DNA of 64,000 nucleotides from Agarophyton chilense (Eukaryota > Rhodophyta > Florideophyceae > Gracilariales > Gracilariaceae): the NCBI GenBank assembly GCA_030374765.1, contig JARGXX010000071.1, positions 1,488,001 to 1,552,000 on the forward strand. Reading direction: 5' to 3'. The first letter of the stretch is position 1, and each line of letters starts with the position of its first letter. This document shows positions 22,643-34,600 of this stretch, piece by piece. A program made the position numbers and the translations under genes. The notes below the pieces were generated by a model. The model had not been told where the DNA came from, did not search any database, and was given only the letters and a program-made list of their open reading frames with translations.

Positions 22643-25600
22643 TCAACCCATACCCTTGCCATTGGAAATTGGCTCAGCAACCTGTGCATTACGCTCTCGA
22701 TCCACCATCTTGCCACGTTTTCGTCTTGATGCCCCGGAGGTTTGAAGTCTGCTAGATGGGTATTGAATCTCTGCTTCGCGTACAAAATTGGAGCGCACTT
22801 CCTGGTAAAATCTATGGAACGACTCGGTATCTGTTTTGCCTCGATCTGCCTTAGAACGTCTGAAAGCAACCGTGCGAAGACCGTCTTCAGACTCATTAAC
22901 TTCAATTCCAGCGTGCAAATTCCAACCACCCATGGACATCTCGCACTTGATTTTCTTCCGGGTGTCTATGTTCACTTTCACTTCAGCTCCCATATTCTTC
23001 AATACAGTCGCTAGTATCCTAATAATAGCATCCGTCGGAAAAGGTGATTTAAACTGGGCGTGATGTTCCCCTAAACGATGGTTCTTGGCCTTCATATTGT
23101 GGAGAACCCCTAGTAACTTGTGTGCCATACCGTTCTTGCGATCAGAAGTGTAGTACTCCACGTCGTGCATTCCCATTGAGCCCGCCATTTTCGTCTTCCG
23201 CTTCCTATAGTCTATGCTGGATCTGCCACCTCCGTTCGATTCGTGGGGGGCATTGTTCGAGTCCATTACAATATTCTTTCGCAAACCTTCACTGGCGATT
23301 GCAGATGAACCTGGAATCACGTTTTCGTTATTGCTTCGCCCTCTTCTCGAACCGGTGGCACTGGATTCTCTGAACCTACCTGGAACATACTCTGGGGGTA
23401 GAGAAGAGTTGTTCGACGTGTTTCGAATAGCACCAGTCCCATTTCTTGCACTATGCTGGCCATTCCAGTTGGGAGAGGCACCATTACCATGCCTCCAATT
23501 GTACTGCTCGCCATGACGAGGATCACCATGCCGTGGGGTATGAGCAGTGGAGGCCATGCTCGATGAACTGGGGGTACTTCCTGGTCCGTATGTTGGGACA
23601 CATGAACCGGGTGTGTCCTCGGCGTTGCTCATCATACGCAGAAGATCGTCAGCCAGATTCGATTCTTCTCGCCCACTGTGCTGCTCTCGCATAACGCGCT
23701 GCAGGTCTCTTAGATCATACCCTATATTTTGTTCTTCGGCTTCCAAATGATCCGTTCCGCCAGAAGTATAGAAGTCAGTGCGATGAATCCACTGGTTCAA
23801 TAAGTCCGACATCTCACGGCGACGCGCAATATCACTGCTGCGCGGTCCACTCGCTTCCACAACGACCGGGCTCCAGGACATTGGTTCCTCTTCGCTGGAT
23901 ATATCAGTGGCCGCCAGGCGAATGTTTCCGATACGATTATCTCCCACATTAGCATGTACTTCCCCTTCTTCGCCGTGCAGTCGGCGACCTTCGGCATTTG
24001 AAGGCAGCGCTTCACCTAACGCTAGTTGCTCAAACATGTGAAGAAAGCTGCTAAACAAGTTTGCTCGATCTTCTAAGTTTGTGATTTGTTTCAATTCCTC
24101 TACCGTCAGCAACATGTCTTTCCGAAGATCGATGGCCAACTCTCTAGACACAGGTTCAGAAGAACCTCTCCATTTGGTAAGCATTCCCCAATGGTGTCGG
24201 AGCAGCAGCTCAGCTTGTAGAGCTTTTGCGTTCAACGAATTGGAATCTTCCCTCATCGGCTGATATCCATTAGGGGTAGAGCGCCCAGTAGAATACCAAG
24301 CTGCGCTTCCTCCCCCAAGTCCTCCGCGGAGGGCATCGGGGCTGCTGGGCATTCCTTCATTCAGCCCTCCTGGCCTCGTGTTCCCAAATCCTGGAGAAGC
24401 CGAGCGAAAGCGGTCATATGATGACGGACCACTCATGGTGGATGGAGAGTACACAAGTGATGGGGATGAAGGAACATCAGGAGTTCGAGATGCTCGCAAC
24501 GATCTTGGGTCATTCACGCCGCTTTGATTGAAGGCCTCGCGTCCGTACCTGTTTCGAGACCGAGGAAGTGCAGACAAGGACGAGCTCCCGTTCTCAAGTG
24601 GATTAGCATATGCTGGAATTGGACTCTGTCTGGTCGTGCTCACGAGCTCGGATCTTTGACGAGCTGCGATGTGTTGAGGTAAGGACTGGAGATAATGACG
24701 ATCAGAGCTTTTCCCATATAATGCTTGACGTGGGTCAAGAGGCATCTCCAATGGAAGCGCTGGCTTTTCCTCATAGTCTTCAACACTATCTTCTTCACTA
24801 ATCGACCCTTCGTCCATACCACGGGGCGGCACTTCGACATGCTGATAACCGACGTTTGGGATTCTGTTCAGCATCATAGGGCCCGGTATAGGGTGTTGCT
24901 GCGAGGATGATGTCCCATCGGTGGGCACAATCGGCGTCAGTGAGCGAGAGGCAGGAGATCTTCTGCTGGGAGATTGTGGATTGTAGGGCTTCGCGGGTAA
25001 TTGATTGGGTGACTTTGGAGTACCATCTGGGGCATACAATGCGGCAGCAGCGGCAGCAGCTTTGAATGCGGCGGAAGCCGTGGCCGCAGTTTGGCGACGT
25101 GCAGGAATAACCGGTCGATCGTGCACTCTAGTGTAAACCTCTGGCGATGGTGGGGTTGGAGCGCGGGCTTGTTCATGCAGCGCGGATAGCGGCGAGGGAG
25201 AGAGAGGGGGATAGGGCTGTTCGTCTCGATATCTGGTTGTACCTGATGGCGGCCGACTCTGCGAATATATATTTCGGGGGTTGCCCGCATCAACCAACTG
25301 CATGGGAGAGCCTTGGGTCCTTTTCCTCTCATTGTTGGTCAGGGGTTCATTGCGTAAACGACTTGCCGAAGTATCCTTCCCTTCCGAGCCGGTGGATTTT
25401 CGCAACGACCTTGAAGCTGGTACTGTGTTACTGGCGAAAGGTGGTGCTCCAGGAGGGTTGGCCGCTGTCGTACTTGTCAGTAACGACTCAGAGCGTGACG
25501 CGTCCTTTCGCTTCCTGAAAAACGGCGTCTTTTTCAAGAGTCGAGCGTCGTCACCATCATAATCGACCAAAAACCATGGGTGGCGTTTAACATTCGGAAG

Positions 25601-26933
25601 TGCAAAGCGTTTTTTTGGGTCTCGAATAAGCAAATTTTCAAGCAAGTCACGGGCGTTCCGAGAAAGGTGCGACGGGTACTTGACTTTGCAAGCCAGAATT
25701 TGATCATAGAGCTTTTCGACGTCCTGATCGAGGAACGGAAGACGGCCGCAAAGAAGGGCGAACAGAATGATTCCACAGGACCATGCGTCGACTTTTGATC
25801 CAGTGTAGCCTTCTTGCGCAATATCTATGATCTCTGGTGCACAGTAGTCCGGGGTTCCACACTGGGTATGAAGCAAGCCAGTTTGCACATCCATACCTTT
25901 CATAGAGGAGAAACCAAAATCGGTAATCTTGATGTTTCCCTTCTCGTCAACAAGAAGGTTTTCCGGCTTGAGGTCACGATGAACGATGCCCTTCTTGTGG
26001 CAGAAATGAACTCCATCCACAAGTTGTTGAAAGAAGTGGCGGGCAGTGCTCTCATCGAGGCGACCTTTGGAAATGCGATCAAACAATTCTCCGCCGTTGA
26101 CGAGCTCCATAACAATGTAAAGCCTCTTATCAGAGGTGAGTACCTCAAACATTCTGACAATATGACGATGCTTCAAACTGCGCATGATGTAAATCTCGCG
26201 GCGCACTTGGTGGGCAAGTTCGTGAGCGCGAATTTCGTTCTTTTCCATAATCTTGATGGCAACACGCATGCCTGTTGGTTTGTGCACGGCCATTCTAACC
26301 CTGAGAAATAAAGCGAGAGAGAGAGAGAGAGAGAGAGAAAGAAAGAAAGAAAAAGCGAGTGGTGGGGTAAGGATGAAAAAAAGTTAGGACACGAACGGAA
26401 ACGGACGGGGCGACGGAAGAACTGTGACAAAACAGCGCGCACCGTAAGGCAAAAACTTACTTTCCGAAGGCTCCCTCGCCAATAATGCCGTACATGGAGT
26501 AGCTCCCGACGTAGGCGCTTGCCAGTGCACCTGGAGGCGGACCGTACATACATCCAGGAATGGGATGCAAGGCCAAGTTCTTCAAGATATCATCGTTCGG
26601 TCTGGTCTTGGCGCCAGCGTAATACTCGGTGGTTGAGGGCGGGGCATCCGGGTTGACGCTCGGGTTTGACGGCGATGCGGATGACAAGAGGGCGGGGGTA
26701 GAGGAAGACGGCGGGTCAGCGTGGGTGGAATGATTGGGCATCGCAGAGGCAAGCATGGTTGGCGGGGGCATCGCGGGCGATGGCATCGCGGGGGGCGGGA
26801 TGGCGGGCGCGGACATGGCGGGCGCGGGCATGGCGGGCGCGGGCATTGCGGGAGGAGGCATTGCAGGTGGAGGCATTGAGGGCGGGAGCTCGGGCGGCAA
26901 GATGGCAAGTGGAGCACGGTAGACGGAATGCAT
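22643..26933 (-). CDS. SNF1/CIPK-type Ser/Thr protein kinase with long linker and C-terminal KA1-like domain (two exons)
   Basis: Exon 1 runs 26933-26461 and exon 2 26300-22643. The 160-bp intron (26460-26301) has GTAAGT and TTTCTCAG borders and a CT-rich tract. Splicing rebuilds GEGAFGKVRMAV across the junction, and the total is an exact 1,377 codons (1,376 aa). The N-terminus is Pro/Ala/Met-rich. Kinase domain is about residues 146-405: VAIK lysine near 174, HRDLKPEN near 265-272, DFG near 285-287, CAPE near 312-314. A disordered Ser/Pro-rich middle of about 780 residues follows. A KA1-like end near 1200-1335 (IRILATVLKNMGAEVKVNID, IKCEMSMGGW) is as in SNF1/MARK relatives, where it autoinhibits or binds membranes. 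The start is the first in-frame ATG after non-ATG upstream sequence. All catalytic residues are present. The exact subfamily is uncertain. Confidence 0.88.
26311..26358 (+). repeat. GA-rich microsatellite in the kinase intron
   Basis: (GA)n followed by (GAAA)n on the plus strand. On the coding (minus) strand it forms the pyrimidine-rich tract just before the 3' splice site at 26301. Confidence 0.85.
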
Positions 26934-29244
26934 GCCGGAAGGGCCGAGACAAAAACGGAGACGGAGACTCAAGACAATGACGATGAAGACGCTCGCGGGT
27001 GGTAGAGTGATGGGGGGGAGCGCACGGGCACGAAGAAACGCGAGGGGCCGCAGCTGCGCGCAAGCGGCCAAACGGCGAGGAGACGGGGACGGTGCGATGG
27101 GTGGCACTGTCGCACACGCGCACGCTTATGATATATAACAAGGAGGTTTTCGGTTCGCGCAGCAAGTGCTAGCGGCGGTGGGCGCGCGATTGCTGCAACG
27201 CACGCAGTTTGTTTGGCTAGCTAGGCGAGTGCTGGCGCGGCACGAACAGCCGGCACGCGTGTACAGTACACCGGTGCCGATCAGCCGAACGGTAACTTTT
27301 TTGCATGTGGCAGCCGTGCTCGCCGCTGCCGCTGCCGCTGCCGCTGCCGCCGCCGCCAGACTCCCCGCGCGTGCCACGGCTGTTTGGGCCGCGCACCTGC
27401 GCACGTCGCTCCGCGTGCTGTAACGTGCGGAACAACAAGCAGCGCGAGAAGTCGCCAACGTGGGATATGTACGTATCGGGGCTTGTAAAGGGGGGTAGCA
27501 ATCGCCGCTTGCGGCCGCCCTTTGCGCAACTCGCATGTACACACACGCCGCGTGCCGCTGACGGTATCGGGCGGGACGTGGGCGCCGCGGCCGGGCCGGA
27601 AGCGGCGCGCCAGGCCCGCGGCCCTGAGCACGACGGCGAATGCGGCGGCGGCGGCACGTGCAAGCGCCACCTCCCTCGCCAGCTGCGCCAGACACCGCTG
27701 CACGTGACGTGTCGCGAGCCGCCCAGCAAGGCGTCTGTAAGCGCCTCGCTGTCAGCGTGCCGCTGTACCGCTTTTTTTGGAGATTATGATGTGAGAGTGA
27801 CGCCCGTATGGGTGCCTGCCGCGTATCGGTGCTTGCCGCGCCTCGCGCATTTTTTGGTTTTTGAATCGTCTCGCACGTGGCGCGCCGAGCAGTCAACAGC
27901 CCATTGGCGGGAACGTCGTGTGCCCGGCTGTGCGTCGCTCGAAGCGCGCCGATTTGCTCCTGAGCTTGATGCGCATGCTTGGCTCTTTTCGGTGCCTTTT
28001 TGAGTTCGACCTGTCCCGAACTGCGATTTTGGCGTCAGCCAACCGGCGCGCCATGTACCTTCGTAGCAGTGAGCTTCACTGCCGGGGAGCAACCTTTCTT
28101 AACCTCCCTTAAGCTGCGTGCAGCACCTTCATCCACATCTCCACTGAAACCGTGGCGACCGAGAAACTGATTGCAACCCCGAAAATGTATCCGAGGCAGT
28201 TGCACGCCGAGAAAACCTCAAATCCATCATTTCAAATGATTCATTTCGCCCACACTCCCCCTTCGTGCCACCTCCGCCAATTAGCACGCGCGTCGTGGTG
28301 CTTGTCTTACATCTTCGCAATCACCTGCCAAGCGTTTCAACAAATGAACACTTCATTTGTTCACTTTTGCTCTCCATCCATCCAACGCTAACATTTCCAC
28401 TTTGCCGAGCGTACGGCACTTGTTCCCCCTGCCGACGCCCAAGCGTATGTATCTATTTCAAATCATTCAAACGTTCCGTTTCGGTGCACTTCTCGCCTAC
28501 GTGCTCCCGAGGCCCTGCAGCGTTCAAACAATCCCGTTCACACTTTCATCCATCTCACACCACCTCTTATTAAACGTTTATTAAAGCTAAAGTGCTCAGC
28601 ACCGCCAGTTCAGCCATCCACTGTACTATTTATATGCCGCCGCGCAATTTCATTGCTCGAGCACCACTGTCTCACCAATTCCAACTGTTGCACCACCAGT
28701 TGCACCAGTTGTGTTCTCACGTCAACAGAGTCGAACCTTGTCCCTGCCCGTTACATCCATACAAACCACCGTTTCTCAGCCTCCCCAAATCACTCATTTA
28801 CTTTTACCTAAGCATCGTACACTTGCGTACCTTTTATAACAGCTCTAGAGCTAGTATCTTACTCTGCTGCCCGCTCCGGATAGTCGACTGTCGGATGGTG
28901 TGACAACATGTACCAACACTGCGTGCGAATACAATTTGAAGTGTCATATCACAACGAAAAGTGTGCCAAGGACGCCCCAGCCCGTCAAAACGGGCAGCGT
29001 TCATGTATACATAATCCAACTTATGTTCACGTCCATCCAAAAGCCCTTCTCTTGTAAGCAAGCTGTCGTGACATGTCATATTTTCATTCGTTCTACAAAG
29101 TGCACCATATCAATAATTCACAACTCAACATACTACCAGGGGTAAGGGTTAGATTGCTACCTCTCAAACAGTGCTATCCCTCATAGTCCTTTCACATCCT
29201 CATGAGATGCCATTGCAACTTCACCCTTTCTTGTTGCCCAACGC
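26934..29244. other. Intergenic region: GC-rich kinase upstream region, then C/T-rich spacer
   Basis: 26934-28090 is very GC-rich and contains a GCT/GCC triplet run near 27318-27357. Frames on both strands here (up to 256 codons) are compositional: alanine, arginine and cysteine runs without domains. A minus-strand TTATATATCAT near 27127-27138 is a possible TATA element for the kinase, about 200 bp before its ATG. 28090-29244 shows no gene and probably ends in the SPO11 3' untranslated region. Confidence 0.5.
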
Positions 29245-30485
29245 TTACTCCTGGCAAGTGAATTTTGCCTGCGTGTTCGGTGTCTCCAAATAAAAAATCC
29301 TGAGCAGCACGTATTCAAGCAGTCCGGATCTCTCCCACATTGTTGCGCTATTGGCAGCGAGCGCTTCCATCTCAAATTTTGTTTGGGACTCCTTCATTGT
29401 TCTTGCTTCTTTCAAAAGTACTTCTTTGGGGGCTTGTCCACCTGTACTTTGTTTCCATCGCTCCATCACACCATCGAGCAACGTGTTTTCTGGTTCGGTC
29501 AAACGCAATATTTGTGAGTCCTGTAATCCGAACATCTTGCCATAATCTGTGTGTCTGACTCCGAGCCAATGAACCTGGCGGCCTCGAAGACTATCCATGT
29601 AGCATTGAGCAATGCTGAGCCCGTGAGGGTCCGCATCTGTCAAGATATATATCGGCAGTTCTCTTTGAACACATTCATGTACCTCACATATTGTATTTAG
29701 GAACAGCCGCGTCCCGAGATCTGGATAGCCTACAAAAAGATTGTCCTGTTAGACTCGCTCCACGGTCATGATACTACGTTCCAAACATATCTGGACGTGC
29801 TACAATTCACGTACCCTTGCCTGTGACAACCAGAAACGACGATAACGCCCCGCGGCCTCGAGATTCGTCAATCAAAGAATGAAACGCTGCCTCCTTCTCC
29901 ACTCTTTGTTTCAAAGGTAGCATACTAGTCAGATACTTCGATTCCATCGTTTGTAATATGGTAAAAACCTCTCCAAGAGGACACAAATCTAACTTACACG
30001 ATCACCCCACGGGCATCCACAACGACTTTCTTCAAGCGCTCAGGTCTCGCAGGAATCAAACAGCCAGTGTCCCCAAACATCTCAACTTCAACGGAGTTTC
30101 CGAATTCATCGACATAAGTGACTCTTCCGACTACTAGACCTTTGGGCGCGGCCACAATATTGAGCTCGTTTCTGTGAATATTCAGAGAAGAACTGAGGTG
30201 AGATAAAGCTCGATCGACAGATGCAGGAGTAGGAAAAAGGGGGCGACATAGATAGTACACATCTCTCTTTGTCAGCAGTTTTCGAGCGCGGATGCTATTG
30301 TGAGCGAGAAAGGCGACATAAGAAAACCGCAAAGCAACCTTTGGATTATGTGGCACAAGCGGCGAAGCACGGCGCTCATTACCTCGGCTGTGCTTTTGGC
30401 CTTGGATAATAAGTCTGACTGCATTCAGCGTGATAGACTCTAGTTTCTCCAAGACCTCACACTCAGTTCGAGAGTTTACTTCCAT
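29245..30485 (-). CDS. SPO11: SPO11 / topoisomerase VI subunit A homologue (three exons)
   Basis: Joined from 30485-29998, 29903-29815 and 29729-29245, giving 353 aa. Introns of 94 and 85 bp have GTAAGT and GTACGT donors and AG acceptors. Joining them restores GVIVVEKEAAF and VVTGKGYPDLGTRLF, both core SPO11 signatures, and keeps the frame exactly. SPO11 makes the double-strand breaks that start meiotic recombination. The winged-helix part has TKRDVYY (residues 72-78), where one of the paired tyrosines is the DNA-attacking residue. The Toprim part has VEKE (first metal-binding Glu) and LTDADPHG (residues 222-229), the acidic metal site. KGLVVG lies between them. Nothing is missing, so this is probably a working gene. 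It starts 68 bp downstream of the Nudix gene on the same strand. Which SPO11 paralogue it is cannot be told by eye. Confidence 0.93.
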
Positions 30486-30553
30486 TGTTTACATCGAAGA
30501 CTACTTCTTGACTGATCTCCCTCACATTCAGAGTCTCTCTACACTGGGAGGGT

Positions 30554-31426
30554 TTAGCGCTGGGTGTACATCACTGCAGTTTCGTTTCGAAGGTGACGGA
30601 AAAACGACCTGATGTGAAAAGCTAATTCCCACAATTGCCATACCACTGCGTCTACGAAACGAAACGGGGGATGTACATGTGGGCGATCAACTCTTGGTAT
30701 ACCAAACGAGTCCAATACGTCTCCTAAACAGTCCAAAGACATTCCCCATAATACGGTATGTGGAGGATCTATGTTTGGAGCTTGTACCATGTCCAAGGCA
30801 TGAGGAATGACATCCAGCGCTGGCATTCTGTGATATTTAATCCCAAGCTTTCGCAGAACTGCACCCGCTATGTGTATGGGAGAGATCGTCATCATTTCTG
30901 GGATCTGAATGGAGCAATGTGTTACATTTGGGGACCATCGATGTAAATGAGACAATGGAACCCAAAAAGCTGACGCAACCTCTGTGTGGTCCAAAGCCAT
31001 CATTGAGTGATTACCGTGTTTCTGAAGAAACACAAAAGTAGACAAAACTCCTCGCTTCCGTTGGTTTGATACAATTGGACGGTCTTGAATTCGAGATATA
31101 AGCTCGTATGCAGATGAATTCAAATCCAACCCAACTTCTTCCTTGGTTTCGCGGAGTGCTGTTGAGAGGTCACTAGTATCTTCCACATTATACCTACCCC
31201 CCGGAAACGCTATGTGGGCGGACCACGGGTCTCCTTCTCTGGGAGCACGCTGAATGAACAGCAGGTCAAAAGGCACAGATGCAGTCATGGACACTGATGG
31301 ACGGAAAACCATCGCAATTGAGGCTCTCCATGATCCTTCTTCTAGATTTGGAACAGGAAATCGTCGTTTGAGATTTTCGACAAGCTTACATTTGACATTG
31401 TTTTCCGATGAAAATGCGTGGTTCAT
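30554..31426 (-). CDS. Nudix hydrolase, CoA-pyrophosphatase-like
   Basis: A 290-aa product if started at the ATG at 31426. The frame is open a further 34 codons upstream, but those begin with GTG after a TAG, so the ATG is preferred unless an upstream exon exists. The Nudix box is clear at about residues 76-100: AFPGGRYNVEDTSDL followed by TALRETKEEVGL, with the REXXEE metal-binding glutamates. The preceding LLFIQRAPREGDPWSAHIAF and the TALRE spacing fit the branch that cleaves coenzyme A and its esters into phosphopantetheine and 3',5'-ADP (human NUDT7/8, yeast Pcd1). A C-terminal extension of about 100 residues (ending RNETAVMYTQR) is not part of the core fold. Substrate is inferred from family likeness only. 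Confidence 0.85.
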   Translation of the reverse strand: MNHAFSSENNVKCKLVENLKRRFPVPNLEEGSWRASIAMVFRPSVSMTASVPFDLLFIQRAPREGDPWSAHIAFPGGRYNVEDTSDLSTALRETKEEVGLDLNSSAYELISRIQDRPIVSNQRKRGVLSTFVFLQKHGNHSMMALDHTEVASAFWVPLSHLHRWSPNVTHCSIQIPEMMTISPIHIAGAVLRKLGIKYHRMPALDVIPHALDMVQAPNIDPPHTVLWGMSLDCLGDVLDSFGIPRVDRPHVHPPFRFVDAVVWQLWELAFHIRSFFRHLRNETAVMYTQR

Positions 31427-31673
31427 GATGGACCGAATTTTGGATAGCCAGGAAGTCAGCGTGTTCCAAAGATCTGGTTTACTTTCACTAACTTCAGCCT
31501 TCAGAGGTGGGAGGATTGGGAGATGCACCCAAGGCTAACAGAAGACCTAGGGGCTGTTCGAGTTGTTGACTTGGCGTGACAACGACAAGTGCATGGAAGG
31601 GAAGAAGAATGATTTCGCTTGGCGCCATGATTTTAGTTAAGAAAAGTTAGTTCGCATTCAGATTAAGTAAGCT

Positions 31674-34600
31674 TTATCGTGAAACTATCAGAGATCGCTC
31701 TGATTGGGTCAACCTGCGACGCTTCTTGAGAAGTTCGATAGTTGAATCGATCTCGTTCCCAAAAGCCTCCGCTTCGGCTACCATAAATTCAAGCCTTTCT
31801 GACCACGTCTGGCTTCCAAATGTCTTCCACGGAAGACTGTAACGTCTTTTTGGAGTTTCACCGCCACCCCTGTACTCTTCGATAAGAGACAGCCTTCGCC
31901 TTCTACTTGGAGATCCCAGTTCCTTTTGACGAACACCTTCTTTTGCATTGTCAACATCATTACGGTACCTTTTCCCAAGATTGGAATCGTTTTTGTTTCG
32001 ATCCCCGACATCCCTGCCTTTACTGTTACCGTCATCAGCAAAAACTGTTGAAAACAAAAGATTCAGGCGACGAACTCTTGACCTCGCTTCCTCTCCTTGG
32101 ATGATTCTTGAAAACGGGACTTTCACATCCTTCAAATCCCTGAGCAATGATGATACAATTCTGGGCATAATGAAGCCCATAGAGCGACAAAACTCTGCCA
32201 GTCCTTTAAATCCATCATGCTGAAGTCTGGGGAACGCGATACCAGCTTCGGTACAAAGAAGACGAAGATATCCGGCATAACTCTGTCCGTCTCTCTCAGT
32301 CGGTGTAGGAAGTTTCAATCTCTGCATCAGTTCTGCCCCCACTTCAGCAAAGTGAACTCTGTGTTGTGTTAACTCCACTGGCCACGTTTTCGCGGTGTTC
32401 GATACGCTTTCCGCCACTCTCTGCCACTTCTTATTTATGTTTCTTATCACATCAACAAGTTCACTGCACTTGTTGGAATGATAAGATCGGGAAAGCTGTC
32501 GATCCAAAACGTCCATCCAAGCATTGTTGCCAACCTCGACCAGCCTTTCGTCCAACCGATGAAGTTGTGTGTCAACTCCGTGAGACATAGACAGACGTTG
32601 ATGAGAAGTTACGCTTTCTTGAATATCTTTTGTAAACTGGCAGTCTTCTGCAAGTTCCATAACTATTTCTCGAGAAAGCGCGACTGACCGCACTCCGCAC
32701 ACAAGGCCCTGGTTCAGAAGAAACATAGACCATGGTGAAGAACATCCTTGGTCCAACTTCGCCTTCAGACCAGGCGACATTGGGCCCTTGGAGTTGAAGC
32801 AAACCAAAATCAAAAACGGTGGAGGTTTTAAAACAGCTCGCGATTGAGAATGTAAAGTATGCAAACATTCTTCAATGATTTTTTGTTCCTCTTGGAATCC
32901 CGACTCACCACTAGAACCGTCCATTGACCAGATAATTGTGGAAGCAGTGACCGGTAAGTCATCCTGACTGTCCATTTGCAAAATGGAAAGACATGGATAT
33001 TGCACTAAGTCCTTATTTCTCGCATTGATGACCATTTCATTTCCCCTGAGCTTCTCTCCCAATCGGCTACGAAGCCAGGCCGTAGTGATGGCATTTGAAC
33101 CGAATGATTTTTGCTGCTCCCCGACGATAACGGCTTGCCATTGTAAAACACCACGTCTCTTCAATGTCTGAAACACTGTATCAACCTCCAAACCAGGACT
33201 TTGTACAGGTTTGTTAGTAGGTAAAGACGAAATTGGAATTCTGTCCGCCATCTTCTTTAAGAACATTTCCAATTGCAAGGGCATATCTCTCATTTGTTTT
33301 CTGTTTTCGAATCCCTTCCTCACATACTCAGCATCTTCAAAAGCTTCAGGACTTTTTAACAATAGTTCTTTTCGGCACTCCCTCATCTTTTCCCAGGCTG
33401 CACGACCTTTTTCTCGAAGCTCTGAAATCGCTACGAACGGCGATTGGGGGAACTCTTTTCCTTCCCATGACCAGCCCTTGGCCCCTTCTAGGAAATCTTC
33501 TGCTCCTTTTATCAGAGATACACTGCGATCAAGGAGCTCAAATCCAGAATGGCAAGTGTTCAATCCGTCTGAGCGACTCATTTCTTCTGCATTCAAAGAC
33601 CGAAGAACAGCGTTGACCGTCTCAAGGCTACGCTCAATGTGCTTTGCGTACATTGCAAATTCTTTGAGAACTTCCTCGCATCGGCGTTTGTAGCGGTCTT
33701 CGCGTGTCTTTCTCGCTATTGCAACTACCCGCTGCCGTTCTTCTACAACCTTTGATGCCCTTTCTCGAAGCCTTTTCTGGTCATCTCTCTCACGTTCAAT
33801 TTCGGATTTCCCAGATACATCCTTTGCACTTCTGGGATCAACGGACTTGACCTGACCTCCTTGTTGTTCAAGCGTCAGATGAGATGCTTGTTTCTCAGCC
33901 CTCTCAGTGGTCAGCGGTTCAACGACATTTTGCTGACATATATTGGCATCATGTTCACCAACACCTTTAGAGGTATTGCTGGGGATGTGAGAATCGCCAA
34001 ATAAATTCAAGGAACTTGAGGCAGCATTGCTGTTTGCAGGAGAGGCACTTGGAACGTCAGACCCCAATCTATCCGCCTTTCGTTTGTGAATATGGATCGC
34101 GGCGGATAGATGAGTATCTGTAGCATGTTGGACAGAAGAAATAAGCTTCCCCGAGTTGTAAACGTTTTCCTGGAAAGCTGTGGGGTTCGCTTCGGTCGAG
34201 GTCTGCTTGTCATCTATTTGGGTCACCATTGACTCGTTGATGGACCGGGCTGACCGCGTAGACATGCTGGGTTTCACCATATCATGAAGCGGTGTTTCTT
34301 CACCACAGCTCTGCCTTGATGCGCTTATACCCCCAACATGAGAGATAGGATCAAGCGATGATCCCCTTTCCCCTTTTTCAGAAGCTTGGACATTAAGCTT
34401 TGATGGTCTTTCATTCCAGGAGACGTATCCCAGGTTGCCATCGTCGGATGCATTCCCTTCAATTTTCGAAAGAAAGGATTTCGTTTCACGTTTCCTCGGG
34501 GCACGAATCCCGATTGCGTTTGGTTGTTGGAGGAGATTTTGTGGAGCAAAAATTGCTTCCTGAAGCTTTCCACCGTTGGTACGCTTATTGATTTCGCCAT

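Noticed and set aside
27126-28003. Ala/Arg-rich frames of up to 256 codons on both strands upstream of the kinase
   Set aside because: Very GC-rich DNA with triplet repeats leaves all frames open; no domain, and no splice or start logic.
31427-31632. Upstream exon for the Nudix gene starting MAPSEIILLPFH near 31632
   Set aside because: The frame does not join the Nudix frame without an implausibly small intron; kept the internal ATG at 31426.
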